DNA from: Hydrogenophaga pseudoflava NBRC 102511
GTDB lineage: Bacteria; Pseudomonadota; Gammaproteobacteria; Burkholderiales; Burkholderiaceae_C
Reading direction: 5' to 3'
NCBI RefSeq assembly: GCF_001592285.1
Contig: NZ_BCWQ01000013.1
Span: 1-64,000, forward strand
DNA: 64,000 nt
This document shows positions 1 through 7,951 of the stretch, piece after piece. The position numbers and the translations under genes were made by a program. Every line of letters starts with the position of its first letter. Position 1 is the first letter of the stretch. Under the pieces are notes generated by a model, which was not told the DNA's origin, made no database searches, and saw only the letters and a program-made list of their open reading frames with translations.

Positions 1-379
1 CATCGCGTGCGCTACGGAAGTAGGAGGCGTAAAAGTCATCTGCGTCTTCCCAGTCGTCTTCGAATGCTTCCAGATAGTGCCGATATACGGGCTCTGTGCG
101 CCAGTCATTGCGCTCCACTGCAGAGCGACACCTACGCTCGTATTCTGCTTTGATCGTCTCCCAGCGCAGGGCGTGCATGCAAACTTCTACGAACTCGGTA
201 GGAGCGTAGGCTGGCATCTCAAGAAAGGCTTGCTCAAACTCAGCTCGTAGTTCTGGGTGTGAACCAATTGTCTCCAGGGCTTCCGTGGCGAATGGCAAAA
301 CATCGGGCGCATCGAAGGAGACGCTGAGCTTTGCTTCGGCCGCTTTGGCAAGTTGAATGACGCGCTCGACGGGACTCAT
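1..379 (-). CDS. Hypothetical protein, 3' end beyond the window
   Basis: Reading the minus strand from an ATG at 379 gives an open frame of 126 codons that runs off the left edge. The visible protein begins MSPVERVIQLAKAAE and is rich in Glu, Asp and aromatic residues, especially near the visible end (EDDWEDADDFYASYF). It has no signal peptide, membrane segment or motif I recognise. Its base composition is clearly less GC-rich than the genes that follow. The ATG lies 5 bases after a GTTAGGC heptamer, the spacing seen between integron recombination junctions and cassette genes, so it may be a gene cassette; that is inference. No function is assigned. Confidence 0.6.
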   Translation of the reverse strand, partial: MSPVERVIQLAKAAEAKLSVSFDAPDVLPFATEALETIGSHPELRAEFEQAFLEMPAYAPTEFVEVCMHALRWETIKAEYERRCRSAVERNDWRTEPVYRHYLEAFEDDWEDADDFYASYFRSARD

Positions 380-384
380 ACGAT

Positions 385-441
385 GCCTAACTTAGATATA
401 TCCCGCAAAACGGCGGATAACATTGGACGCAGTCGTTAAAC
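385..441 (-). other. Possible integron attC-like site
   Basis: On the minus strand the 57-bp segment begins GTTTAAC (fits the RYYYAAC consensus) and ends GTTAGGC (fits GTTRRRY), exactly the minimum length reported for attC sites. An interior hairpin (399-419) has 7 pairs with one bulged base. The next gene starts 5 bases after the GTTAGGC end. Against it: the interior arms are asymmetric (about 15 versus 7 bases between hairpin and end boxes), and heptamer pairs this loose occur by chance in a window of this size. No integrase gene is visible. Confidence 0.3.
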
Positions 442-682
442 AAAGTCGCATGACACCTCCAAAAGTTCTTTGAAATCAATTCAGTACAGCACAAATCTGT
501 ATGCATGAACAGGTATAACAGAATCGGCAACTCCGGCACTCCACGGTCGCCATCGCGAGGCAGTCTAGCGGCGTATCGCCAACTTGTGCCACGGGACCTG
601 CCGGCTACAGACGATGAAAGGGCCGCCAGCCTTTCGCCCTGTTGCGAATGACGCCTCCGGGTCGAAACCCACCTCCCACACC
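442..682. other. Non-coding stretch, no gene seen
   Basis: The stretch from the attC-like site to the LysR stop codon carries no open frame that looks coding on either strand. The part up to about 600 is relatively AT-rich compared with the rest of the window. I see no clear terminator for the LysR gene that ends at 683. Together with 385-441 it may be the remains of inserted accessory DNA. Confidence 0.5.
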
Positions 683-1555
683 TCACCCCAATCCCTCCGC
701 CAACGCCTCAAACACCACCCGGATCCGTCTCGAAGTCCGCAACTCCCGGTGCGTCACCAGCCAGACCGGGAAGCGGATCGGCGGCACATCGTCGAGCACG
801 CGGACCACGCCCGGTGTGTCGCGGGCGATCTCTTCCATCATCGCGCCGATGCCCAGGCCTTTTTGCACCAGCGCCCAGTGCGCCACGGTGTGGTCGACGT
901 AGCAGCTGAAGTTGCTTTCGTTCACCGGCAGGCCGTGCATGCGCAGGTAGCCCAGGTAACGGCCCTGGCGGTCGGAGCCCACGAAGGGCAGGTGGGCGGC
1001 GTCTTCGGCGCTGCGCGGGTGGCCGTGGGTCTTCACCCAGTCTTCCGACGCATAGAAATGCGCCGTGGCCTCGCGGATGAAGCGGGCGATCAGTTCGGGC
1101 TGCTCGGGCTTGACGTGGCGGATGGCGATGTCGGCCTCGCGGCGCAGCAGGTCGCTCAGCGCGTTGGACGGAATCAACTCGATGGCGATGCCCGGTTCCT
1201 GTTCGCGCAGTTGCTTCACCAGCGGCGGCAGCAGGTAGGCGGCGACCGCGTCGCTGGCCGTGACCGAGACCACGCCGCCCACCGCCTGCGAGCGGCCGGT
1301 GGCGGCCAGGCCCAGCGCCTCGGCGGCCGCGCCCATGGCGCGTGCGTGCTCCAGCAGGTCCATGCCGGTGGTGGTGAGCACCATGCTTTTGCCCACCCGC
1401 TCGAACAGGGTCACGCCCATGCGCTGCTCGATCGCGGCCACCTGGCGGCTGAGCGTGGGCTGGGTCAGGCCCAGCTTGCGCGCGGCGGCCGACAGCGAGC
1501 CGGTTTCGGCGGTTTCCAGAAAGGCCTTGAGCTGGTTCCAGTCGAGGTTGTTCAT
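683..1555 (-). CDS. LysR family transcriptional regulator
   Basis: A 290-residue LysR-type regulator, the usual family length. The winged helix-turn-helix lies in about residues 5-65 (KAFLETAETGSLSAAARKL, then QPTLSRQVAAIE), followed by a linker helix and an effector-binding domain to the C-terminus. I start at the ATG at 1555 (MNNLDWNQ), since the frame continues upstream only into non-coding sequence and family members begin a few residues before the first helix. It is divergent from the methyltransferase at 1627, with a short inverted repeat between them, so it may regulate that gene and itself. Effector unknown. Confidence 0.9.
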   Translation of the reverse strand: MNNLDWNQLKAFLETAETGSLSAAARKLGLTQPTLSRQVAAIEQRMGVTLFERVGKSMVLTTTGMDLLEHARAMGAAAEALGLAATGRSQAVGGVVSVTASDAVAAYLLPPLVKQLREQEPGIAIELIPSNALSDLLRREADIAIRHVKPEQPELIARFIREATAHFYASEDWVKTHGHPRSAEDAAHLPFVGSDRQGRYLGYLRMHGLPVNESNFSCYVDHTVAHWALVQKGLGIGAMMEEIARDTPGVVRVLDDVPPIRFPVWLVTHRELRTSRRIRVVFEALAEGLG

Positions 1556-1584
1556 GCGTTTATGTATATGTCCGCTGCAATTTA

Positions 1585-1601
1585 CCGCAGTTCCTCTGCG
1601 G
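1585..1601. promoter_or_regulatory. Inverted repeat, candidate regulator site
   Basis: CCGCAG-N5-CTGCGG, a perfect 6-bp inverted repeat in the 70-bp gap between the divergent LysR gene and the methyltransferase. Position suits a LysR operator; it could equally be a short RNA hairpin. The assignment is inference. Confidence 0.35.
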
Positions 1602-1626
1602 CTTGTGCATGGATAGGATGCCACCC

Positions 1627-2322
1627 ATGCCGCTGTCCACCACCCCCTCTCTCGACACCCCAAGCCCGCCGCAGAGCAGCGACGTGGTGTCCCGCAAGGC
1701 CCGTTTCTGGGACCGCATCGCGCGCAAGTACGCGGCCGACCCGATTGCCGACATGCCGGGTTACGAGGCCACGCTGCGGCGGGTGCAGGGCCTGCTGACG
1801 GCCGAGATGAACGTGCTGGAGATCGGCTGCGGCACCGGCAGCACCGCGCTGCGGCTGGCGCCGTTCACGCGGCGGCTGCTGGCCACCGACGTGTCGGCCG
1901 GCATGATCGGCATCGCCCGCGAGAAGCTGGCGGCCGAGCCGCTGCCGCAGCTGGCGTTCGCGCTGGCCGACGCCGACGCCCCCGCGGCCGGCCCCGGCGA
2001 CTACCACGCGGTGCTGGCCTTCAACCTGCTGCACCTGGTGAGCGACCTCGACGGCGCGCTGGCCTCGGCGGTGCAGGCGCTGCGGCCGGGCGGCCTGCTG
2101 ATTTCCAAGACCGCCTGTGTGGCCGAGATGAACCCGCTGATCCGCTGGCTGGCGATTCCGGTGATGCAGGCCATCGGCAAGGCGCCCCACGTGCTGCTGT
2201 TCGATGCAGACACGCTGCAGGCCGCTATGGTCCGCCAGGGCCTGGTGATCGAGGCGGTCGAGCGCCACGGCACCAAGGGCAAAGACATCCGCGTCTTCAT
2301 CGTGGCCCGCAAGCCGGGCTGA
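1627..2322 (+). CDS. Class I SAM-dependent methyltransferase
   Basis: A 231-residue soluble Rossmann-fold methyltransferase. Motif I is plain at about residue 63 (VLEIGCGTGSTALRL), followed by an acidic residue at the end of strand 2 (LLATDVS) and a post-core segment typical of UbiE/ArsM-like enzymes (LRPGGLLISKTAC). The substrate cannot be told from sequence. In-frame ATGs occur at 1603, 1609, 1618 and 1627; I prefer 1627 because an AGGA lies about 10 bases upstream and the family start is near. It is divergent from the LysR gene at 683-1555, which may control it. Confidence 0.88.
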   Translation: MPLSTTPSLDTPSPPQSSDVVSRKARFWDRIARKYAADPIADMPGYEATLRRVQGLLTAEMNVLEIGCGTGSTALRLAPFTRRLLATDVSAGMIGIAREKLAAEPLPQLAFALADADAPAAGPGDYHAVLAFNLLHLVSDLDGALASAVQALRPGGLLISKTACVAEMNPLIRWLAIPVMQAIGKAPHVLLFDADTLQAAMVRQGLVIEAVERHGTKGKDIRVFIVARKPG

Positions 2323-2329
2323 GTTTTTT
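2304..2329 (+). terminator. Probable rho-independent terminator
   Basis: A short GC stem (GCCCG at 2305-2309 with CGGGC at 2315-2319, plus one G-U pair) overlaps the end of the methyltransferase gene and is followed after three bases by six Ts (2324-2329). The stem is short, so termination may be partial. Confidence 0.5.
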
Positions 2330-2427
2330 CCCCTTCACCAGCGACCCGGGTTTCAGCCCAGGCGGGGCGTCGTTCGCCCGGCCGGGGCGCGTTCGTCCTT
2401 TTTTTCAAGCGACTCAGGAGTTTCTTC

Positions 2428-2982
2428 ATGCCACGCATCCGTCCGCTGTCCGGCTTCGCACGCCGTCCTGCCACCACCGTGGCGCTGCTTTTCGCCCTGG
2501 CCCTGTCGGCCTGCGGCGGCGGTGGGGGCGACGACACGCCGGACGGTGGCAGCGGCGGGGCCACGCCGTCGGCGTCGCTCGAAGCCCTGGCCGGCGACTG
2601 GGTGCAGAAGGGCTGCGCGAAGGCCGGCGGCCAGTCGTACAGGAAGATGCTGCGCGCCCGCGTCACCGGGGCCAACACGCTGGATTACTACGAAGGCGTG
2701 TTCACCTTCGGCGGCAACGACTGCGCCGGTGGCGGGCGCCTGACCGGCCCGTCCAAGCTGGGCACGCTGAGCTTTGACCGCTCCGAGGCGGGTGGCGGCC
2801 TGGCCGCGCACTGGGGCCTGTACCGCACCGTCATCGGCACGCGCCACGGCGCCATCTGGGCGCTGCGTTCGCCGCCGCTGCTGTGCCTGCTGGGCGACGA
2901 GATCCCGAGCATCCAGCCCACACTGTCGGCGGTGTCCGCCAGCCTGGCCGCCGTGCCTGCCGACAACTGTTTTGTCCGATGA
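2428..2982 (+). CDS. Putative lipoprotein of unknown function
   Basis: 184 residues. The N-terminus has basic residues, a hydrophobic stretch and a lipobox ending LALSAC at about residue 30, followed by a Gly/Asp linker, so the mature protein is predicted to be lipid-anchored in the outer or inner membrane. AGGAG lies 8 bases before the ATG. The mature part (about 140 residues) has several Cys residues and no family I recognise. Its stop codon overlaps an upstream in-frame ATG (2979) of the following gene, suggesting co-transcription. Confidence 0.8.
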   Translation: MPRIRPLSGFARRPATTVALLFALALSACGGGGGDDTPDGGSGGATPSASLEALAGDWVQKGCAKAGGQSYRKMLRARVTGANTLDYYEGVFTFGGNDCAGGGRLTGPSKLGTLSFDRSEAGGGLAAHWGLYRTVIGTRHGAIWALRSPPLLCLLGDEIPSIQPTLSAVSASLAAVPADNCFVR

Positions 2983-3008
2983 ACCTTGCCAACCCTCTGG
3001 AGCCTCTG

Positions 3009-3317
3009 ATGGAACCTGTGACCCGCCGCGCCCTGCTGCCGCTGGCTGCGGCCTTGCTGTTCCTGGCCAGCACGTCCGCCGTGTCGGCAGAGCCCGACGC
3101 CGCCGAGCGCAAGTTCATCCGCCAGGGCATGGGCGAGGGCGAGGTGGTGCTGAAGATCGGCCCGCCCGACCACGAGGCCGTGCACCGCGCCGTGCGGGGC
3201 CAGCCCGAAGAGAAGTCCTGGACCTACTTCCCCCATCCCCGCGACCCGCAGACCCTGACCGTCATCCGCTTCCACGCGGGCCGGGTGGCCGAGGTGGAGC
3301 GCAAGATTTCGCGCTGA
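3009..3317 (+). CDS. Small exported protein, BamE/SmpA-like motif
   Basis: 102 residues. I choose the ATG at 3009 because GGAG sits six bases upstream and the protein then begins with a normal Sec signal peptide (RRALLPLAAALLFLA, cleavage near SAVSA). An in-frame ATG at 2979 would add ten residues before it. The mature domain contains RQGMGEGEVVLKIGPPD, which resembles the repeat of small envelope proteins of the SmpA/OmlA/BamE type (a G-M-x-x-x-x-V-x-x-x-x-G-x-P pattern). It could be an outer-membrane assembly accessory or only share the fold; periplasmic location is likely. Confidence 0.78.
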   Translation: MEPVTRRALLPLAAALLFLASTSAVSAEPDAAERKFIRQGMGEGEVVLKIGPPDHEAVHRAVRGQPEEKSWTYFPHPRDPQTLTVIRFHAGRVAEVERKISR

Positions 3318-3327
3318 GGCGGCGCTC

Positions 3328-4188
3328 TCAGCGCGCCCGCACGCCCAGCACGCCGCACACCGCGATCAGCGCGATGCCCAGCACCGTCCACACATCGGGC
3401 GCGTAGCCGAACACCACCCAGCCGGCCAGCGTGGCGAAGGCGATCTGCGTGTACATGTAGGGCGTGATGCGCGAGGCCGGCGCCTTCTGGTAGCCCTTGA
3501 TCATGAAGTAGTGGCCCAGCGAGCCGAACACGCCGATCAGGCCCACCAGCAGCCAGAGCATCGGGTCCTGCATCGGCGCCCAGGTCCAGGGCAGGGCCAC
3601 CGTGCCGAACACCAGGCCGGTGAGCCCGGTGTAGAAATGCATGGTGCCGGGGTCTTCGGTCTTCACCATCTTGCTGGTGACGATCTGGTAGAGCGCATTG
3701 ATGACCACCAGCAGCAGCGGCAGGAACATGCCGATGTTCAGGTCCGAGCCCTTGGGGCGCACGACGATGAGCGCGCCCGTCAGCCCACCGGCCACCAGCA
3801 GCCAGGTCAGTGCGCTGACATGTTCGCGCAGCAGCACCGCAGCCAGCAGGGTGATGACCAGGGGCACCAGCATGAGGATGGCGGTGAACTCGCCCACCGG
3901 CACGTGCTGCAGGCTGATGTAGGCCACGGTGCCCGAGGTGACCATGAGCGCGCCGCGCAGCAGCTGCCACCACGGCGCCCGGGTGACGAAGAGCGAGCGG
4001 CCCTGGCTCGGGTAGAGCATGGCGGCGGTCATGCCGGCCTGCACCACGAAGCGCAGCCAGACGGCCATCATCACCGGCACCACGCCGCCCACGTACTGGC
4101 TGGTGGTGTCGAGCAGGGCGAAGCAGGCGGTGGCGAGGACGGCCAGGGCAATGCCGCGGCCGGGGTGGGGGTAGTGGGGGTCTGGCAA
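3328..4188 (-). CDS. DMT superfamily (EamA) permease
   Basis: 286 residues with about ten hydrophobic segments arranged as two EamA repeats (about 10-140 and 150-285), the usual length for the family. Inner-membrane exporter or importer of small metabolites; substrate not predictable. It lies 14 bases after the stop of the dehydrogenase at 4203 on the same strand and may be the last gene of the hydroaromatic-acid operon, which would make a role in moving that substrate or a product possible. Confidence 0.85.
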   Translation of the reverse strand: MPDPHYPHPGRGIALAVLATACFALLDTTSQYVGGVVPVMMAVWLRFVVQAGMTAAMLYPSQGRSLFVTRAPWWQLLRGALMVTSGTVAYISLQHVPVGEFTAILMLVPLVITLLAAVLLREHVSALTWLLVAGGLTGALIVVRPKGSDLNIGMFLPLLLVVINALYQIVTSKMVKTEDPGTMHFYTGLTGLVFGTVALPWTWAPMQDPMLWLLVGLIGVFGSLGHYFMIKGYQKAPASRITPYMYTQIAFATLAGWVVFGYAPDVWTVLGIALIAVCGVLGVRAR

Positions 4189-4202
4189 GGAGGGGCTGCG
4201 GG

Positions 4203-5036
4203 TCAGTAGCTCAGGCGGGCCACGGTGCGCAGTTCTTCGGCGGTCGTGGTGGCGAAGCCGAAGTATTCCAGATAGGCCGGGATCATCTCGAACAGCATGT
4301 CGGAACCCACTTGCACCTTGCAGCCTCTGGCCGCGGCGGCGGTGAGGAAGGCGGTCATCTCGGTGCGCATCACCACCTCGCCGACGAAGGTGCTGGCATC
4401 CAGGCGCGAGACATCCAGCGGCAGCGGGTCGCCCTCGTTCATGCCCATGGGCGTGGCGTTGACGACCAGGTCGAAGCCGGCCGGGTCGTTGCTGCCGGTC
4501 TTGACGTCGATGGCGGGGTAGTTGTCCCGGATGCGCTGGCCCAGGGCCTCGGCCGAGGCGGTGTTCACGTCGTAGAGGCTGATGTGGGCGATGCCCGCGC
4601 CGGCCAGCGAGGCGGCGATGGCGCAGCCCACGCCGCCACTGCCCACCACCAGCACGCGCGCACCGGCGAGCTTGAGGCCCTTGCGCAGCACGCCGCGCAC
4701 GAAACCGGCGCCGTCGAACTGGTCGCCCACCAGGCGGCCGTCGGGCAGGCGCTTGACGGCGTTGCAGGCGCCGGCCACCTTCACGGTGGGGGTGACCTCG
4801 TCCAGCAGGCCGACGGTGACCACCTTGTGCGGCATGGTGATGAGCGCGCCGCGGATGTTGGTGAGCGTGAACACGCTCTTGAGGAAGGCCGGGTAGTCCT
4901 CGGGCTTGCAGCCGAAGGGCACCACCACCGCGTTGATCCCGTGCTTCTCGAAGAACGGGTTGTAGATCATCGGCGACTTGAACGTGTGCGTCGGGTAGCC
5001 GATGTGGGCGATGAGTTCGGTGCGGCCGTTGATCAT
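4203..5036 (-). CDS. Shikimate/quinate dehydrogenase family, probably NAD-dependent
   Basis: 277 residues, AroE family. The catalytic Lys (LITMPHK), Asn (GACNAVKRL) and Asp (DQFDGAG) are present, as is the glycine-rich loop GSGGVG. Two features set it apart from biosynthetic AroE: the first Ser of the shikimate-binding S-K-S motif is Phe (FKSP), and the NADP-binding N-R-T-x-x-R is replaced by YDVNTAS, where an acidic residue after strand 2 is the signature of NAD preference in catabolic quinate/shikimate dehydrogenases. It overlaps aroQ by four bases (ATGA) and follows TRAP genes, fitting oxidation of imported shikimate or quinate to the 3-dehydro acid. The precise substrate is inferred. Confidence 0.85.
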   Translation of the reverse strand: MINGRTELIAHIGYPTHTFKSPMIYNPFFEKHGINAVVVPFGCKPEDYPAFLKSVFTLTNIRGALITMPHKVVTVGLLDEVTPTVKVAGACNAVKRLPDGRLVGDQFDGAGFVRGVLRKGLKLAGARVLVVGSGGVGCAIAASLAGAGIAHISLYDVNTASAEALGQRIRDNYPAIDVKTGSNDPAGFDLVVNATPMGMNEGDPLPLDVSRLDASTFVGEVVMRTEMTAFLTAAAARGCKVQVGSDMLFEMIPAYLEYFGFATTTAEELRTVARLSY

Positions 5037-5509
5037 GGTTTCTTCGTGGCGGCCGAGTTCACGAACTTGCGCACCAGGCCGTCCATGGCGATCAGGTAGC
5101 CGTCCACGCCGAAGCCGATCACGATGCCGGCGGCGGCGGGCGAGACCCAGGAGTGGTGGCGGAATTCCTCGCGCGCATGCACGTTGGAGATGTGGCACTC
5201 GATCACCGGCATCGGCTCCACGCCCTTGATGGCGTCGTGCAGGGCGATCGAGGTGTGGGTGAGGGCGCCGGGGTTGATGACCACGCCCAGCACCTCGCCG
5301 GCCTTGTACAGCCGGCCGTACTCGTGGATCTTGTCCAGCAGCGCGCCTTCCCAGTTGCTCTGGAAGCACTCCACCTCGTAGCCGATCTGCGCGCCATGGG
5401 CCTTGCAGAAGGCCTCCACATCGGCCAGTGTGGTGTAGCCGTACTGGGCGGGCTCGCGCGTGCCCAGCAGGTTGAGGTTGGGGCCGTTGAGGATGAGGAT
5501 TTTTTTCAT
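5033..5509 (-). CDS. aroQ: Type II 3-dehydroquinate dehydratase
   Basis: 158 residues, a full-length type II dehydroquinase. Visible hallmarks: ILNGPNLNLLGTREP with the catalytic Tyr in the following flexible loop (YGYTTL), the NPGALTHTS substrate loop, and ECHISN with the catalytic His. It interconverts 3-dehydroquinate and 3-dehydroshikimate in a dodecameric cytosolic enzyme. AAGGAA precedes the ATG. Lying between dctP and a NAD-type dehydrogenase, it is likely the catabolic step linking quinate and shikimate routes, though it could also serve biosynthesis if it is the only copy in the genome. Confidence 0.95.
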   Translation of the reverse strand: MKKILILNGPNLNLLGTREPAQYGYTTLADVEAFCKAHGAQIGYEVECFQSNWEGALLDKIHEYGRLYKAGEVLGVVINPGALTHTSIALHDAIKGVEPMPVIECHISNVHAREEFRHHSWVSPAAAGIVIGFGVDGYLIAMDGLVRKFVNSAATKKP

Positions 5510-5529
5510 GGCGTTCCTTGAGGGGGCGA

Positions 5530-5545
5530 CGCGCCCGAAGGCGCG
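5530..5545 (-). other. UUCG-loop RNA hairpin between dctP and aroQ
   Basis: On the minus strand CGCGCC-TTCG-GGCGCG forms a perfect 6-bp stem closed by a UUCG tetraloop, in the 47-base gap between dctP and aroQ. No T run follows, so it is more likely to protect the dctP message end or reduce read-through than to terminate fully. Confidence 0.5.
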
Positions 5546-5556
5546 GCGCAGGGGGC

Positions 5557-6555
5557 TTACTTGCGTGCTTTTGCGAGTTCGGCCAGCAGTTCCGACACGG
5601 TGGCTTCGCCCACGGCGCCGGCGTGCTTGGTGATCACGGGCTTCATCTTCTCCACCAGCTTGACCTGTTCACCGGGGGCCAGTTCGGAGACCGTCATGCC
5701 GGCCTTCTTCAGGTTCTCCAGCGTGCTGGCCACCGAGGCGCGGGCCTGCTGGCGCTGGAATTTGGCGGACTCGGTCACGGCGTCGCCGATGATCTTCTTC
5801 TCGTCGGCCGACAGGGTGTCCCAGAACTTCTTGCTGATCACCACCGACTGCGGGTTGTACTGGTGGTTGGTCAGGGTCATGTACTTCTGCACCTCATACA
5901 GCTTGGCACCGTAGATGGTGGCGACCGGGTTCTCCTGGCCGTCCACGGCCTTCTGCTCCAGCGCGGCGTACACCTCGGGCCACGGCAGGGGCGTGGGGTT
6001 GGCGTCCAGGGCCTTGACCCAGTCCACGTTGATCGGGTTGGGGATCACGCGCAGCTTCAGGCCGGCGATGTCTTCCACCTTGGTGATGGCGCGCTTGCTG
6101 TTGGTGATGTTGCGGAAGCCCAGCTCGTAGTAGCCCAGACCGACCAGGCCCTTCTCTTCCAGCTTGGCGTGCATCTTCTGGCCGAAGGGGCCGTCCACCA
6201 CGGCGTCGGCTTCCTTGCCGTTGGCGAACATGAAGGGCAGGTCGAAGGCCGCGAATTCCTTGACCTGGCTGGCGAAGATGCCCGAGTTCATCGAGGCCAT
6301 CTCCAGGGTGCCGCCCTGCAGGGCCGAGACGTTGGCCTGGTCGCTGCCCAGCTGGCCGCCGGGGAACACGTTGACCTTGATCTTGCCGCCGGATTTGGCT
6401 GCCACGATCTCGGCGAACTTCTCCATGCCCTGGACGATGGGGTGGCCCGCGGCGTTCTGGTTGGCGAACTTGATCACCTTGTCCTGGGCGGCGGCGATGC
6501 CGACGGTGGCCAGGGCGGCGGTGGCGACGAGGGTCTTGATGAACAGGCGTTTCAT
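5557..6555 (-). CDS. dctP: TRAP transporter substrate-binding protein, DctP family
   Basis: 332 residues. A Sec signal peptide (KTLVATAALATVGIAAAQ) directs it to the periplasm, where it would capture an organic acid and deliver it to DctQM. The DctP fold is supported by FPGGQLGSDQ near residue 65 and the conserved FRNITNSKRAI-type segment containing the substrate-carboxylate Arg region. GGAGA precedes the ATG. It is the third gene of the QMP order and is bracketed by RNA hairpins (6592-6631 and 5530-5545). The ligand is inferred from neighbours to be a hydroaromatic acid such as quinate or shikimate. Confidence 0.92.
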   Translation of the reverse strand: MKRLFIKTLVATAALATVGIAAAQDKVIKFANQNAAGHPIVQGMEKFAEIVAAKSGGKIKVNVFPGGQLGSDQANVSALQGGTLEMASMNSGIFASQVKEFAAFDLPFMFANGKEADAVVDGPFGQKMHAKLEEKGLVGLGYYELGFRNITNSKRAITKVEDIAGLKLRVIPNPINVDWVKALDANPTPLPWPEVYAALEQKAVDGQENPVATIYGAKLYEVQKYMTLTNHQYNPQSVVISKKFWDTLSADEKKIIGDAVTESAKFQRQQARASVASTLENLKKAGMTVSELAPGEQVKLVEKMKPVITKHAGAVGEATVSELLAELAKARK

Positions 6556-6591
6556 GTGTTGTCTCCAGCGATCAGGGATGGGACGCAGACG

Positions 6592-6631
6592 AAAAAGCCC
6601 CTTGCCTTGGCGTGCCCGTTCCGGGCAAGGG
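6592..6631 (-). terminator. Terminator-like hairpin between dctM and dctP
   Basis: On the minus strand CCCTTGCC (6631-6624) pairs with GGCAAGGG (6606-6599) around a 17-base loop, followed by GC and five Ts (6596-6592). It sits inside an apparent operon, after dctM and before dctP, so it probably acts as an attenuator or marks a separate promoter for dctP. Confidence 0.55.
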
Positions 6632-6649
6632 TGTGGAAAACAGAAGCGG

Positions 6650-7930
6650 TCAGCCGTAGAACCAGCCCAGCGGCACCAGCACGATCTGGGGGAACAGCAC
6701 CATCAGGAACATCAGCGCGAACTGGGCGATCATGAAAGGCCAGACGCCGCGGGTCACATCGTCCATGCTGATCTTGCCCACGCCGGCCACGGTGTTGAGC
6801 ACCGTGCCCACGGGCGGGGTGATCAGGCCGATGGCGTTGTTCATCACGAACAGCACGCCGAAGTAGACCGGGTCGATGCCGGCGGCCTTGACGATGGGCA
6901 TCAGCACCGGGGTGAGGATCAGGATGGTGGGCGTCATGTCCATGGCCGTGCCGACGATGATCACCAGAATCATGATCGCGAACATCAGCAGGGTGGGGCT
7001 GTCCAGCAGGGGCTGCAGCAGGTCCACCAGCTGGGCCGGCAGCTGGGCCACGGTGATCAGCCAGGCCGAGACCATGGCACCGGCCACCAGGAACATGATG
7101 ACTGCGGTGGTCTTGGCGGCGGCCAGGAACAGGCCGTAGAGCTGGCTGATCCTGAGTTCACGGTAGACCAGCAGCGAGATCGCCAGCGCGTACACGGCGG
7201 CCACCACGGCGGCTTCGGTCGGCGTGAACACGCCGAACTTCAGGCCCACCACCACGATGACCGGCAGGCCCAGCGCCCAGAGCGCGTCGCGCAGGGACCT
7301 GAAGACCTCGGCGCGGGTCTTGCGGGCCGGCGGCTTGACGTTCTCCTTGCGCGCCACCCACCACCAGGTCAGGCACAGCGCCGCGCCCAGCAGCACCCCC
7401 GGCACGATGCCGGCCATGAACAGCTTGGAGATGGACACGTTGGCGGCCACGCCGAAGATCACGAAGCCGATCGAGGGCGGGATGACGGGCGCGATGATCG
7501 AGGCTGCGGACAGCAGGCCGGCCGAACGGGCCTTGTCGTGGCCGGCGGTGTGCATCATGGGCAGGAGCAGGGCGGCCAGCGCCGCGGCGTCGGCCACGGC
7601 CGAGCCCGAGAGCGAGGCCATGATGACCGCGGCCATGATGGCCACGTAGCCCAGGCCACCGCGCACATGGCCCACCAGCGCCATGGCGAAGGCCACGATG
7701 CGCTTGGACAGGCCCCCGGCGTTCATGATCTCGCCGGCCAGCATGAAGAAAGGCACGGCCAGCAGGGGAAAGCTGTTGGAGCCTTCGATCAGGTTCTGCG
7801 CCAGGATCTGCGCGTCGAACATGTTCAGGTGCCACATCAGCGCGGCGCCGCACAGCAGCAGCGAGAACGAGATCGGCACGCCGATCATCATGGCGGCGAT
7901 GAGGGAGCTCAGGAAGATCGCAATGGTCAT
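6650..7930 (-). CDS. dctM: TRAP transporter large permease, DctM family
   Basis: 426 residues, twelve or so hydrophobic segments, full length for the DctM/SiaM large subunit (12 TM transport domain). Recognisable conserved pieces include the VPFFMLAGEIMNAGG segment, GSAVADAAALAAL and the C-terminal TPPVGTVLN motif. It couples sodium influx to uptake of the solute presented by DctP. AGGAGA lies close before the ATG; dctQ ends 21 bases upstream. Confidence 0.95.
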   Translation of the reverse strand: MTIAIFLSSLIAAMMIGVPISFSLLLCGAALMWHLNMFDAQILAQNLIEGSNSFPLLAVPFFMLAGEIMNAGGLSKRIVAFAMALVGHVRGGLGYVAIMAAVIMASLSGSAVADAAALAALLLPMMHTAGHDKARSAGLLSAASIIAPVIPPSIGFVIFGVAANVSISKLFMAGIVPGVLLGAALCLTWWWVARKENVKPPARKTRAEVFRSLRDALWALGLPVIVVVGLKFGVFTPTEAAVVAAVYALAISLLVYRELRISQLYGLFLAAAKTTAVIMFLVAGAMVSAWLITVAQLPAQLVDLLQPLLDSPTLLMFAIMILVIIVGTAMDMTPTILILTPVLMPIVKAAGIDPVYFGVLFVMNNAIGLITPPVGTVLNTVAGVGKISMDDVTRGVWPFMIAQFALMFLMVLFPQIVLVPLGWFYG

Positions 7931-7951
7931 GGGAAGGTCTCCTGGCGCTGA

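Noticed and set aside
584..1798. A plus-strand frame of about 400 codons opposite the LysR gene
   Set aside because: It has no recognisable domain and its translation is typical of an antisense shadow; the LysR reading is complete and conventional.
2364..2404. A second terminator candidate with seven Ts at 2398-2404
   Set aside because: The nearest hairpin (GGGCG-N5-CGCCC) ends about 20 bases before the T run, too far for an intrinsic terminator, and the Ts lie in the leader of the lipoprotein gene.
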